Assembly: GCA_015296065.1 (NCBI GenBank)
Contig: DVDU01000208.1
Span: 1-42,081 of the forward strand
Length of the DNA stretch: 42,081 nucleotides
Direction of reading: 5' to 3'
Source of the DNA: Oscillatoriaceae cyanobacterium M33_DOE_052
Lineage (GTDB): Bacteria; Cyanobacteriota; Cyanobacteriia; Cyanobacteriales; Laspinemataceae
Below, in pieces: positions 27,258 to 34,474 of this stretch. A model generated the notes under the pieces. That model made no database searches, was not told the origin of the DNA, and worked only from the letters and a program-made list of their open reading frames with translations. The position numbers and the translations under genes are program-made. Each line of letters opens with the position of its first letter. Positions within the stretch are counted from its first letter, which is position 1.

Positions 27258-27437
27258 TACCAGAGGGGAGGGGTTTGCCCTCCCAATACCTCCCGCCTGG
27301 AAATCGCCCATTTACTAGCTAGTTGGTAAAGTAGCCAAAAATTTGGCACCGAGAACCCACGCCAACCACCTTGGAGTATCTGTTACCCACCAAAAAAAAT
27401 GCAAAAGGGGAATGAAATCGGGATGGGTATGAAATCC

Positions 27438-27664
27438 TCAGCCCCACCGTTGCAACAGCAAGCCATCTACATAATCAAAGTCTGTGTCATCGGTTACTAA
27501 AACCCAACCATGTTCTAAACATTGAGCAGCAATCCAGATGTCATTCATGGGAATGGGTCGCCCTTTCCGTTTCAGTTGCAACCGAGTTTTAGCATAAATT
27601 GCGGCAGTTTATCGTTGAAAAACTTGATTGTCACGGAGGTGTCTAAAGCAATTTTACCACTCAT
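27438..27664 (-). pseudogene. vapC: VapC toxin gene with internal deletion and frameshift
   Basis: The first 22 codons (MSGKIALDTSVTIKFFNDKL) are a normal PIN-domain start with Asp8. The reading then jumps, out of frame, to the C-terminal third: IYAKTRLQLKRKGRPIP, MNDIWIAAQCLEHGWVLVTD and DFDYVDGLL. About 60 central residues are missing, including the second acidic position. From the start codon translation stops after 31 codons. The ATG overlaps the end of the antitoxin gene by 11 bases. Confidence 0.8.
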
Positions 27665-27875
27665 TTTTGTCCAATTGGCGACAATTTTTGCTAATGGATT
27701 GCTGGATATCATCGGCCTCCGAGTCGCTTAAAATACCTGCAAACTTAGCTAAGGGGTGTTTTTCGCGGTTGTCCTTAACCTGATGCAAAAAATCTAGGAG
27801 TTGTTGGACTAAATCATCTGGGGCTTGTTCAATCTCTTGAATTAACTGTTGACGTTGATTCATAGTCGGCTTCAT
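27654..27875 (-). CDS. VapB-like antitoxin (locus 3) left with a broken toxin
   Basis: The protein has 73 residues, or 69 if it starts at the second Met (MNQRQQLIQEIEQAPDDLVQ). It matches the small cyanobacterial antitoxin pattern: a helical N-terminus (QQLLDFLHQVKD), then KHPLAKFAGILSDSEADDIQ and a short polar tail. Position and overlap with the VapC remnant support the call. It no longer has a functional partner here and could act in trans on related toxins. Confidence 0.62.
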   Translation of the reverse strand: MKPTMNQRQQLIQEIEQAPDDLVQQLLDFLHQVKDNREKHPLAKFAGILSDSEADDIQQSISKNCRQLDKNEW

Positions 27876-27939
27876 TCTATGAGCTTAAATCAAAAATTAT
27901 CAGATTCCCAAAAATCATCAAGGGTATCAATGATGGTGT

Positions 27940-29163
27940 TTAGCTTTCGTCGGCGATCGCTTTCGCCACTAAACCCAGATGAAAACCGGGCGGATAAGTG
28001 CCTTCTTGCTTAATTCGTTTCATCTCCGCTGGAGGGATGGTAATGTTCAATTTATCCGCCACCGCTCCCACAATATCTCCCCTGTCAATCACTCCCGCCA
28101 CAGTTCCTGCATGAGAGAGGACAGTTAGCCAGGTGAGATTATGCACTTCCAGCCGCTCTGCAGCTTGCCATAAAGGTGCGGTTTCCTCCACCGCAACCAA
28201 CTCCTCCAAACTTCTGACGATGCGATTTACCGCTTGCAATTCCCACTGACTACGTTCTATGTAGCGGATATCATCATTGACTACCAAACCGCTATAGCGA
28301 CCATTGGCAGCAGCAAAATAAATTTGGGATGGGGGTAGCTCTAACAAGTATTCATCTGCAAACCGCCGCAAAGTCATCTGTGCATCCACCACCCGGAAAG
28401 CTCGACTCATAGTATCGCTGGCTTTGATTTGCATCATGGCTTCTTGCAAGTCCGTGAGCCGATCGTATGCTTGGGCATTGCGCAGACAAAACCAGCCCAG
28501 CAACGCCACCCACAGCAAGCCAGAATTATTCGCCACGAAAAACAGATACAAACCACTACTCACCGCCACAAAACCCAGAATTTTCCCAGTTTTCGCCGCC
28601 GCTCTAATCCCCGTCAAGCGATTATTCGTGATTTTCCACACCGCCGCTTTCAACACCTGTCCCCCATCCAGAGGTAAACCGGGAATTAAATTAAACATTG
28701 CCAAAACCAAGTTAATGCGCGATAACTCATTGGCGACTACCCACACTGGTGTTTGGGCAGGAAGAATATAAGTCAATCCCGCTAACACCGCGAAAAGGGC
28801 GAAACTCACCACCGGCCCAGCGATCGCCACCTGAAACGCCTCCTCTGGCGTTTTCGACTCCCGCTCCATCGCCGCCACACCGCCAAACACAAACAGCGTA
28901 ATCGAATTTACCCTAATCCCCTGAGATTGTGCCGTCAAACTATGACCTAGTTCGTGCAGCAACACACAAGCAAACAACAGCAGCGTCATCACCAGTCCCG
29001 CCGTCCACCCCAATAGAGGTTTTCCCCACTCCACAGCAAAAGCCTCTCCCTGTATTGCCGTAAACAAGACCAAGATAATCAACCAGGAGGAATTAATATA
29101 AAAGGGAATTCCAAACAGCGTCCCGATGCGCCAACCTGCCTGCATGTTATTTTCCTCTGCCAA
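27940..29163 (-). CDS. Site-2 protease family zinc metalloprotease with CBS domains
   Basis: The protein has 407 residues. A short cytosolic start (GWRIGTLFGIPFYINSSWL) leads into several membrane helices. The zinc motif HELGH is at 70-74 and the third-ligand motif NLIPGLPLDGG at 158-168, both intact. The C-terminal half (about 240-400) reads as a CBS pair (MSRAFRVVDAQMTLRRF, VEETAPLWQAAERL, VAGVIDRGDIVGAV). There is no PDZ domain. This is the CBS-type S2P family of intramembrane proteases, which cut membrane-bound regulators. The CBS pair probably senses adenosine nucleotides. MQAGWRIG (residue 7) could be the true start. Confidence 0.9.
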   Translation of the reverse strand: MAEENNMQAGWRIGTLFGIPFYINSSWLIILVLFTAIQGEAFAVEWGKPLLGWTAGLVMTLLLFACVLLHELGHSLTAQSQGIRVNSITLFVFGGVAAMERESKTPEEAFQVAIAGPVVSFALFAVLAGLTYILPAQTPVWVVANELSRINLVLAMFNLIPGLPLDGGQVLKAAVWKITNNRLTGIRAAAKTGKILGFVAVSSGLYLFFVANNSGLLWVALLGWFCLRNAQAYDRLTDLQEAMMQIKASDTMSRAFRVVDAQMTLRRFADEYLLELPPSQIYFAAANGRYSGLVVNDDIRYIERSQWELQAVNRIVRSLEELVAVEETAPLWQAAERLEVHNLTWLTVLSHAGTVAGVIDRGDIVGAVADKLNITIPPAEMKRIKQEGTYPPGFHLGLVAKAIADES

Positions 29164-29241
29164 ATTTATTCTGGCCGCTTCGTTGCTCCCGGCCAGCCGT
29201 GAGTTCTCGCCTCACACCTCCATTCTATCACCAAGTAAATA

Positions 29242-29299
29242 GTAGGGGCAATTCGTGAATTGCCCAATCCGTGAATTGCTCAATCCGTGAATTGCCCCT
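29242..29299. repeat. Tandem 18-bp palindromic repeat before psaK's 3' side
   Basis: AATTGCCCAATCCGTG-type units recur three times and are closed by GGGGCAATTC and GAATTGCCCC, so the block can fold on itself. It and a paired-palindrome repeat fill the 252-bp gap between the site-2 protease and psaK. No gene is seen there. Confidence 0.6.
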
Positions 29300-29337
29300 G
29301 AGTGCGAAAACCAGCAAAATTTTCGGCGATCGACCCG

Positions 29338-29406
29338 CAGAAACCGGTTTTCTTAACAAAATCTTCAATTTTTGCCCACCAATTTTGCCGAGAAACCCGG
29401 TTTCTT
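29338..29406. repeat. Paired-palindrome repeat element, copy d
   Basis: CAGAAACCGGTTTTCT and GAGAAACCCGGTTTCTT with the usual spacing, ending 10 bases before the psaK stop codon side. It could act as a transcript end for psaK. Confidence 0.7.
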
Positions 29407-29415
29407 CACGATTTG

Positions 29416-29694
29416 CTACAGCAAACCCGCGTTACCCATACCCAAAATAAACCCTACACCCAGAAGGTGGCCAAAACAAGCAGTAGCAATCAGTTCCGGC
29501 ACCCCGAAGTTAGAGAACAAGGGGGGTAAACCCACAGGCAGTTTTGGACCCACGCCGGATTTTTGGATGGCCTTGTAGCCGATCGCCAGGGCAAACAAAT
29601 TGCACAGAATCATCACCAGCGCCACATTTAAAGACCACTCCGGCGTCGTGATCCCTGTAGCCGTCACTGCACCCACTAAACTCGTGTAAACCAA
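29416..29694 (-). CDS. psaK: Photosystem I subunit PsaK
   Basis: The 92-residue protein has the PsaK layout. A short N-terminus (TTPEWSLNVAL) leads to a first helix (VMILCNLFALAIGYKAI), a positively charged loop (QKSGVGPKLPVGLPP) and a second helix (IATACFGHLLGVGFILGMG). PsaK lies at the edge of PSI in the thylakoid membrane and helps peripheral antenna transfer energy. The start is TTG at 29694-29692, since no ATG precedes the conserved part. A GGAG site lies 7 bases upstream. It is transcribed divergently from trpF, and the 114-bp gap holds both promoters. Confidence 0.95.
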   Translation of the reverse strand: MVYTSLVGAVTATGITTPEWSLNVALVMILCNLFALAIGYKAIQKSGVGPKLPVGLPPLFSNFGVPELIATACFGHLLGVGFILGMGNAGLL

Positions 29695-29808
29695 TGTTGT
29701 CTCCTTATGATGCTAAAATTGCCACTTTATGAGGCCAAAGTACAAAATTACCGCCCAAAAAGCTACAATTTTTAGCAAAGATTTACATTAGCTTAAAATT
29801 TCTACACA

Positions 29809-30450
29809 ATGCGGGTAAAAATTTGTGGCATCACCAACCCAGAACAAGGTCTCGCCATTGCCCAAATGGGAGCCGATACCCTCGGATTTATTTGCGTTCC
29901 CGCCTCCAAACGCTACCGTCCCCTCTCCCAATTTGCCCCCATTATCCAGCAGCTACCCCCCACCACCGCCAAAATCGGCGTTTTCGCCAATACCACAAGT
30001 AGCGAAATTTGTCAAGCCGTAAATCAAGCCAAATTTACCGGCGTGCAGCTCCACGGCGATGAAACCCCCACTTTTTGCCAGCAACTGCGCCAAAACCTAC
30101 CCCCAGAAATAGAAATCATCAAGGCTTTGCGCATCCAAACCGCCGCTGACTTGCAAATAGCTGATACTTATGCCAAAGTTACAGACACCCTCCTCCTCGA
30201 CGCCTACCACCCCCAACACCTAGGCGGGACCGGTAAACAGCTCGACTGGACCGCCCTAAAAGAGTTTCGCCCCCCCATTCCCTGGTTTCTCGCCGGAGGA
30301 CTCACCCCAGACAATATAGTAGAAGCTCTATCCACAGTTAAACCCGACGGTATCGACCTGTCCAGTGGCGTAGAAATTTCCCCCGGAGACAAAGATTTAA
30401 CCAAAGTCTCCCGATTGTTTGCCAATTTAAAATTAGCCCAAATTATTTGA
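29809..30450 (+). CDS. trpF: Phosphoribosylanthranilate isomerase
   Basis: The 213-residue enzyme is a single TIM barrel. It shows the start signature [12 protein letters not shown] (catalytic Cys near residue 5), [23 protein letters not shown], the catalytic Asp region [20 protein letters not shown], and the phosphate-binding end [11 protein letters not shown] and [16 protein letters not shown]. It converts phosphoribosylanthranilate to CdRP in tryptophan synthesis. It stands apart from other trp genes, as is usual in cyanobacteria. Confidence 0.97.
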   Translation: MRVKICGITNPEQGLAIAQMGADTLGFICVPASKRYRPLSQFAPIIQQLPPTTAKIGVFANTTSSEICQAVNQAKFTGVQLHGDETPTFCQQLRQNLPPEIEIIKALRIQTAADLQIADTYAKVTDTLLLDAYHPQHLGGTGKQLDWTALKEFRPPIPWFLAGGLTPDNIVEALSTVKPDGIDLSSGVEISPGDKDLTKVSRLFANLKLAQII

Positions 30451-30506
30451 AATACCAAGGCACAAACAACACCCAGAAAAATTAATCATATCGAGAGTAA
30501 ATCACC

Positions 30507-31082
30507 ATGAATCCAGCCAGATTTCGCCAAATCCACCGCCAAATTGCCCCTATTGTCTTCATCCCTTTATTTCTCAGTGCCATCACTGGCATCGCCTATA
30601 GTCTAGGCAAAAGCTGGTTTCATCTGCCCAGAGAAGCCACCCATATCTTTATGGTAATTCACGAAGCCGAATATTTGGGAAAATACCTAGAGCCCATATA
30701 CATCCTGTTATTAGCCATCGGACTGCTCAGTATGATAGTCACGGGGTTAACGATGGCGCGTTTGTTTAGCAAAAAACCGAAAATTACTAAATGGAATCAT
30801 CGGACGATGCACCGGATGGTAGCGCCGATTTTCTTCTTACCATTGCTAGTGAGTGCAACTACGGGAGTGGCTTACCGCATTAGTCGCAGTTGGTTGGGGA
30901 TGTCTCGGTCAGAAGCTGATATTTTTCTGGTCATTCACGAAGGTAAGTATTTAGGCGCAATTTTCCAGCCGATTTATGTGTTATTCGTGGGTTTAGGCTT
31001 GGTAGGAATCATTATTACCGGTGTGACTATGATTCGGTGGGTTTCCCTGAAGCCGAAACAGCCAATTAACAGTGAAAATTGA
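30507..31082 (+). CDS. PepSY-TM-like four-helix membrane protein (paralogue A)
   Basis: The 191-residue protein is an internal duplication of about 95 residues. Each half reads FR/HR-x-IHR-x-IAP-x-x-FIPL-x-x-SA-x-TG-x-AY, then W, an IHEA/GxYLG loop and a second helix (PIYILLLAIGLLSMIVTG). Two His per half are conserved between halves and with the paralogue at 33648: one at the start of helix 1 and one in the IHE motif. That makes haem or metal ligation possible (inference). PepSY-TM is the closest family I recognise, without certainty. It precedes the response regulator by 104 bases of repeat sequence and forms the left flank of the signalling cassette. Confidence 0.65.
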   Translation: MNPARFRQIHRQIAPIVFIPLFLSAITGIAYSLGKSWFHLPREATHIFMVIHEAEYLGKYLEPIYILLLAIGLLSMIVTGLTMARLFSKKPKITKWNHRTMHRMVAPIFFLPLLVSATTGVAYRISRSWLGMSRSEADIFLVIHEGKYLGAIFQPIYVLFVGLGLVGIIITGVTMIRWVSLKPKQPINSEN

Positions 31083-31094
31083 TGTCCATCAAAA

Positions 31095-31181
31095 TTTGTC
31101 ATTTGTCACTTGTCACTTATCACTTGTCAAAGGACAAAGGACAAATGACCAATGACAAAGGACAAATGACAAAGGACTTTT
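31095..31181. repeat. TGACAAA-family repeat block with inverted halves
   Basis: TTTGTCA units (left half) and GACAAATGAC/GACAAAGGAC units (right half) face each other and can form a long hairpin. The block reaches to within 6 bases of the response-regulator start codon and replaces any normal Shine-Dalgarno sequence. Confidence 0.65.
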
Positions 31182-31186
31182 GACCA

Positions 31187-31864
31187 ATGAGAATTTTGCT
31201 GGTAGAAGATGACGATCGCATCGCCGAGGCTTTGGCAGAAGCTCTCACAGACAAGCACTATATAGTCGATATCGCCACCGATGGTCAGGCAGGATTAAAC
31301 TTCGCGGCATCTTTCAGCTATGATTTAATTATCCTCGATGTAATGTTGCCAGGGATTAATGGCATAAATCTATGTCAGCAGTGGCGCCAAGCTGGGAACA
31401 GGACGCCGATTTTAATGCTAACAGCGCGAGATACCAGCAGCGATAAAGTGCTAGGATTAGATGCCGGAGCTGATGATTATGTGGTCAAACCATTTGACCT
31501 GCCAGAATTATTAGCCAGAGTTCGCGCTTTGTTGCGTCGGGGCGATGCGGTGCTGCCGCCAGTGCTAGAATGGGAGCGGCTGCGGTTAAATCCGAATACT
31601 TGTCAAGTCGAGTATAATGGCAACTTGATCCATCTCACGCCCAAGGAATATAGTTTGCTAGAATTATTCCTGCGGCGGGGTAGTCGCATTCTCACGCGCA
31701 GCCAAATTTTAGATAACTTGTGGTCGTTTGAAGACCCACCCGGTGAGGAAACCATCAAAGTTCACCTGCGCAGTTTGCGGCTGAAACTGAAAACTGCAGG
31801 AGCTAGAGATAATTTTATAGAAACCGTGTATGGCTTGGGGTATCGGCTCAACCAAAACCTCTAA
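31187..31864 (+). CDS. OmpR/PhoB-family response regulator
   Basis: The 225-residue protein has a receiver domain (1-120) with the acidic pocket EDDD at 7-10, phospho-acceptor Asp51 (LIILDVMLPGING), Thr in LMLTARD and Lys in VVKPFDLPELLARV. The C-terminal winged-helix DNA-binding domain (about 125-222) contains LTPKEYSLLELFLRRG, RSQILDNLW and TIKVHLRSLRLKL. The kinase gene overlaps its last 35 bases, so the pair is translated together. Targets probably include the flanking membrane-protein genes (inference). Confidence 0.95.
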   Translation: MRILLVEDDDRIAEALAEALTDKHYIVDIATDGQAGLNFAASFSYDLIILDVMLPGINGINLCQQWRQAGNRTPILMLTARDTSSDKVLGLDAGADDYVVKPFDLPELLARVRALLRRGDAVLPPVLEWERLRLNPNTCQVEYNGNLIHLTPKEYSLLELFLRRGSRILTRSQILDNLWSFEDPPGEETIKVHLRSLRLKLKTAGARDNFIETVYGLGYRLNQNL

Positions 31865-33233
31865 TCCGCAGTTTCGCGCCTTGCATTGGCGGCTACTGCT
31901 ATCTTATCTCGGCGTGATGGTGGCAATTTTGGGCGCTTCCACTGTCACAGTTTATGAGTTTTTTGCCCAAAGTCTCTATCAACAGTTTGATAATCAATTG
32001 ATGACCTTAGCACAGGCAGCAGCTCACAGCCTGGGGGCGATTAAATATAAATATGACCATCACCATGACGAGGAGGAAGACGACGACAAGGAGGAAGACG
32101 ACGACGATGAGCGGAAAATCCCCAAAAATCCCCTGCAAATTCTGCCTCGACTTGATGGGGATGGGGATTTAGATATTCCTTGGCAAAATCTGCGCCAACC
32201 ACAGCAGGGGGTAGAATGGTTTAACGAGTCGGGAAAGTTGCTAGCTAAAGAAGGCACTCGGTTTCCCACGGGTAATTTAGTGCCAACCTCCCAGGTGGCG
32301 GGGAAAACTACCAGAGAACAAGAGCTGCGCAGCCTCACATTGCCGGTGTTTGATGGGGAATTTTATGGGGAAAAAGATGAGCGCGAGTTGGCAGGATATG
32401 TGAGAATTAGCCAATCCACGGTAAATTTAGACCTGGAATTAAATCGCCTGTGCTGGGGATTGGGAATGGGTGGGACGATCACCTTGGCTCTGGCTGGGAT
32501 TGGGGGGATGTGGTTGACTCGTCAGGCACTCGAGCCGATCGAGAACAGCTTTGAGCAGTTAAAACAATTTACCGCTGATGCTTCTCACGAATTGCGATCG
32601 CCTCTGACGGCAATTAAAACCTGCATCTCCGTGATGCAAAGCCATCCAGAGCGCATTCATCCAGCCGATACCAAAAAAGTCGCAGCGATCGCCTCCGCCA
32701 CCAACCAGATGACCAACTTAGTCGAAGACTTGCTGCTCCTGGCGAGAATTGAAGGCGCCGCCGCCAACATCCACGACTTATCACCAATTCCCTTAGCCGA
32801 AATTATAGAAGATGTCATCGAATGCGCTATCCCGCAAGCGGAGTCAAAGCAAATTACCCTTAACTCTCAGGTAATTTCCGGCATTGTGGTGATGGGAAAC
32901 GCCCCCCAGTTAATTCGGTTATTTACCAACCTGCTCGCCAATGCCATCCAATATACAGCAGAAGGCGGCCAAGTCACCCTATCTAGCCACCGCATCGCCA
33001 ATGCTGTGATGGTGAGCGTGGAAGATACGGGGATTGGCATCGCACCCCAGGACCTGGCTTATGTGTTCGATCGCTTCTGGCGCGCCGATAAAGCGCGAGC
33101 AAGGCGCCAAGGGGGTTTAGGGATGGGACTAGCGATCGCCCAGACGATCGCCCAATCCCACCAAGGCAAAATCACCGTCACCAGCCAACTGGGAGTAGGC
33201 ACCTGTTTCCGCGTGCGGTTGCCTCTGATCTAA
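31830..33233 (+). CDS. Sensor histidine kinase with acidic/His-rich extracytoplasmic loop
   Basis: The protein has 467 residues. Helix 1 (about 20-46) is followed by an extracytoplasmic domain (about 47-207) and helix 2 (208-230). Next come the dimerisation domain with phospho-acceptor His253 (FTADASHELRSPLTAIKT) and a full ATPase domain with N-box NLLANAIQYT, G1 VEDTGIGIAP, F-box VFDRFWRAD and G2 GGLGMGLAIAQ. The loop contains three His (77-79) and then about 16 mostly Asp/Glu residues, plus GDGDLD near 110-115. This looks like a cation-binding sensor. A small Asp-rich exported protein is encoded downstream in the same cassette. The ligand is unknown; Ca, Mg, Fe or Mn are possible. Confidence 0.92.
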   Translation: MAWGIGSTKTSNPQFRALHWRLLLSYLGVMVAILGASTVTVYEFFAQSLYQQFDNQLMTLAQAAAHSLGAIKYKYDHHHDEEEDDDKEEDDDDERKIPKNPLQILPRLDGDGDLDIPWQNLRQPQQGVEWFNESGKLLAKEGTRFPTGNLVPTSQVAGKTTREQELRSLTLPVFDGEFYGEKDERELAGYVRISQSTVNLDLELNRLCWGLGMGGTITLALAGIGGMWLTRQALEPIENSFEQLKQFTADASHELRSPLTAIKTCISVMQSHPERIHPADTKKVAAIASATNQMTNLVEDLLLLARIEGAAANIHDLSPIPLAEIIEDVIECAIPQAESKQITLNSQVISGIVVMGNAPQLIRLFTNLLANAIQYTAEGGQVTLSSHRIANAVMVSVEDTGIGIAPQDLAYVFDRFWRADKARARRQGGLGMGLAIAQTIAQSHQGKITVTSQLGVGTCFRVRLPLI

Positions 33234-33401
33234 CCTCATTCTGAGGAGCCGAAAAAAATTTTCCCCATCAGCTTCCATATTTCCGAGTTTTTTACTTTTC
33301 CCCTCTACCGTGGATATCAACGCTGGAGGTAGCAACCATCAATAGCCGCGATCGCCAGCCATTCTCACAATCAAAAGCTCGGTTTTTTTGGAGCCCACAA
33401 C

Positions 33402-33638
33402 ATGACATCTCAAACCCTCAGAACCCGCATCCTCATCATATTTTTGCTGTTCCTCACCAGCATCAGCACTGTTGGCATGACCTGGTTGGCAGCTACTTCC
33501 CCAGCGTTTGCCAGCCCTAACCCAGACATTTATGCCAGTAACGATGACGATGACGATGACCAAGATGATGATGACCAAAATGATGACGACGACCAAAATG
33601 ATGACGACGACCAAGATGATGACAATGATGGGGATTGA
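33402..33638 (+). CDS. Small exported Asp-rich protein
   Basis: The 78-residue protein has a clear signal peptide (TRILIIFLLFLTSIS core, cleavage after SPAFA). The mature part of about 38 residues is mostly Asp with regular Gln/Asn (DDDDQNDDDDQN repeats). No fold is expected. Such poly-Asp tails bind divalent cations with low affinity. Its stop is 9 bases before the GTG start of membrane protein B, so the two are cotranscribed. The acidic run recalls the acidic cluster in the kinase loop upstream. The DNA repeat (GATGATGACGAC type) may vary in length by slippage. Confidence 0.72.
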   Translation: MTSQTLRTRILIIFLLFLTSISTVGMTWLAATSPAFASPNPDIYASNDDDDDDQDDDDQNDDDDQNDDDDQDDDNDGD

Positions 33639-33647
33639 GAAATCAAA

Positions 33648-34214
33648 GTGAATCCAGCTACATTCCGCAAACTCCACCGTAAAATAGCGCCGATTATCTT
33701 CATCCCTTTAGCTGTCAGTGCCATCACTGGCATTGCCTATGTAATTAGCGAAAGCTGGTTTGGGATATCCGATGAAGCCGCCGAGATATTTCTGGAGATT
33801 CACCAAGGCGAATATCTCGGCAACCAACTCAAACCCATCTATGTGCTGTTAGTGGCATTGGGACTTATCGGCATGACAGTCACGGGGTTAGTGATGACCC
33901 GCCTGTTTAGCAAGGCTAGCCCAGCCAAAACCGTCAAATTCAATTTCAGAGCCATTCACCGCATCGCCGCGCCGATTTTGTTCTTGCCATTCCTGGTGAG
34001 CGCAGCCACAGGAGTTGCCTACCGAATTGGTAGAAGCTGGTTCGGGATTTCTCGCGACCAAGGCGAAATTTTTCTGGCGATTCATCAAGGGGAGTATCTG
34101 GGAGACTTTTTTAAGCCAATTTACGTGTTATTAGTCGGTTTGGGATTGCTGGGAATGATAGTTTCCGGTATCCATATGCTCTGGTGGGGTCGCCGCCAAC
34201 CCAGCAAATCATAA
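33648..34214 (+). CDS. PepSY-TM-like four-helix membrane protein (paralogue B)
   Basis: The 188-residue protein starts at GTG 33648, aligned with the ATG of paralogue A (both continue NPA-FRK/Q-HRKIAPI). It has the same internal duplication and the same conserved His at helix-1 starts and in IHQGEYLG loops. Paralogue A has IHEA/IHEG instead. Its translation is coupled to the Asp-rich protein gene. A and B bracket the two-component genes, which suggests a shared electron-transfer, transport or sensing job, but no catalytic function can be read from the sequence. Confidence 0.65.
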   Translation: MNPATFRKLHRKIAPIIFIPLAVSAITGIAYVISESWFGISDEAAEIFLEIHQGEYLGNQLKPIYVLLVALGLIGMTVTGLVMTRLFSKASPAKTVKFNFRAIHRIAAPILFLPFLVSAATGVAYRIGRSWFGISRDQGEIFLAIHQGEYLGDFFKPIYVLLVGLGLLGMIVSGIHMLWWGRRQPSKS

Positions 34215-34300
34215 GCTGGGGTGGCAAAAGAGAGGTATAATCAAGGAGGGCAGCGAGCAAATGACGCTTTTGCTCCCTTTCAATTCATCACAATATCTGG

Positions 34301-34445
34301 TATAGCAATGGACAAAGGCGTGATAACCGATTGGCAGTGTAAAAGTCCGCTACTTCTGCTGGTAGAAGTAGCGGACTTCTACACACTTAGACTTGCCGAT
34401 AGATATCGGGAGTATTTTGGCATAATTACCATGTCCATTGCTATT
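34301..34445. mobile_element. Nested palindromic MITE-like element
   Basis: Outer 13-bp arms ATAGCAATGGACA (34302-34314) and TGTCCATTGCTAT (34432-34444) are perfect complements. Inside, AAGTCCGCTACTTCT (34343-34357) and AGAAGTAGCGGACTT (34364-34378) form a perfect 15-bp hairpin with a 6-base loop. TA/TT borders are consistent with a small transposon. It fills most of the 260-bp gap before the cyclase gene and could also terminate the cassette transcript. A reading frame crossing it (34221-34472) is not credible. Confidence 0.6.
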
Positions 34446-34474
34446 ATTGGGGATGCTAATCCCCCAAGCTAATT

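Noticed and set aside
29200-29225. Yfr1-like CCTCACAC motif
   Set aside because: Only the short core is present, with no flanking hairpins or the expected genomic context, so a small RNA is not supported.
34221-34472. Plus-strand frame of 83 codons before the cyclase gene
   Set aside because: It runs through the nested palindromic element, has no family features and lacks a ribosome site.
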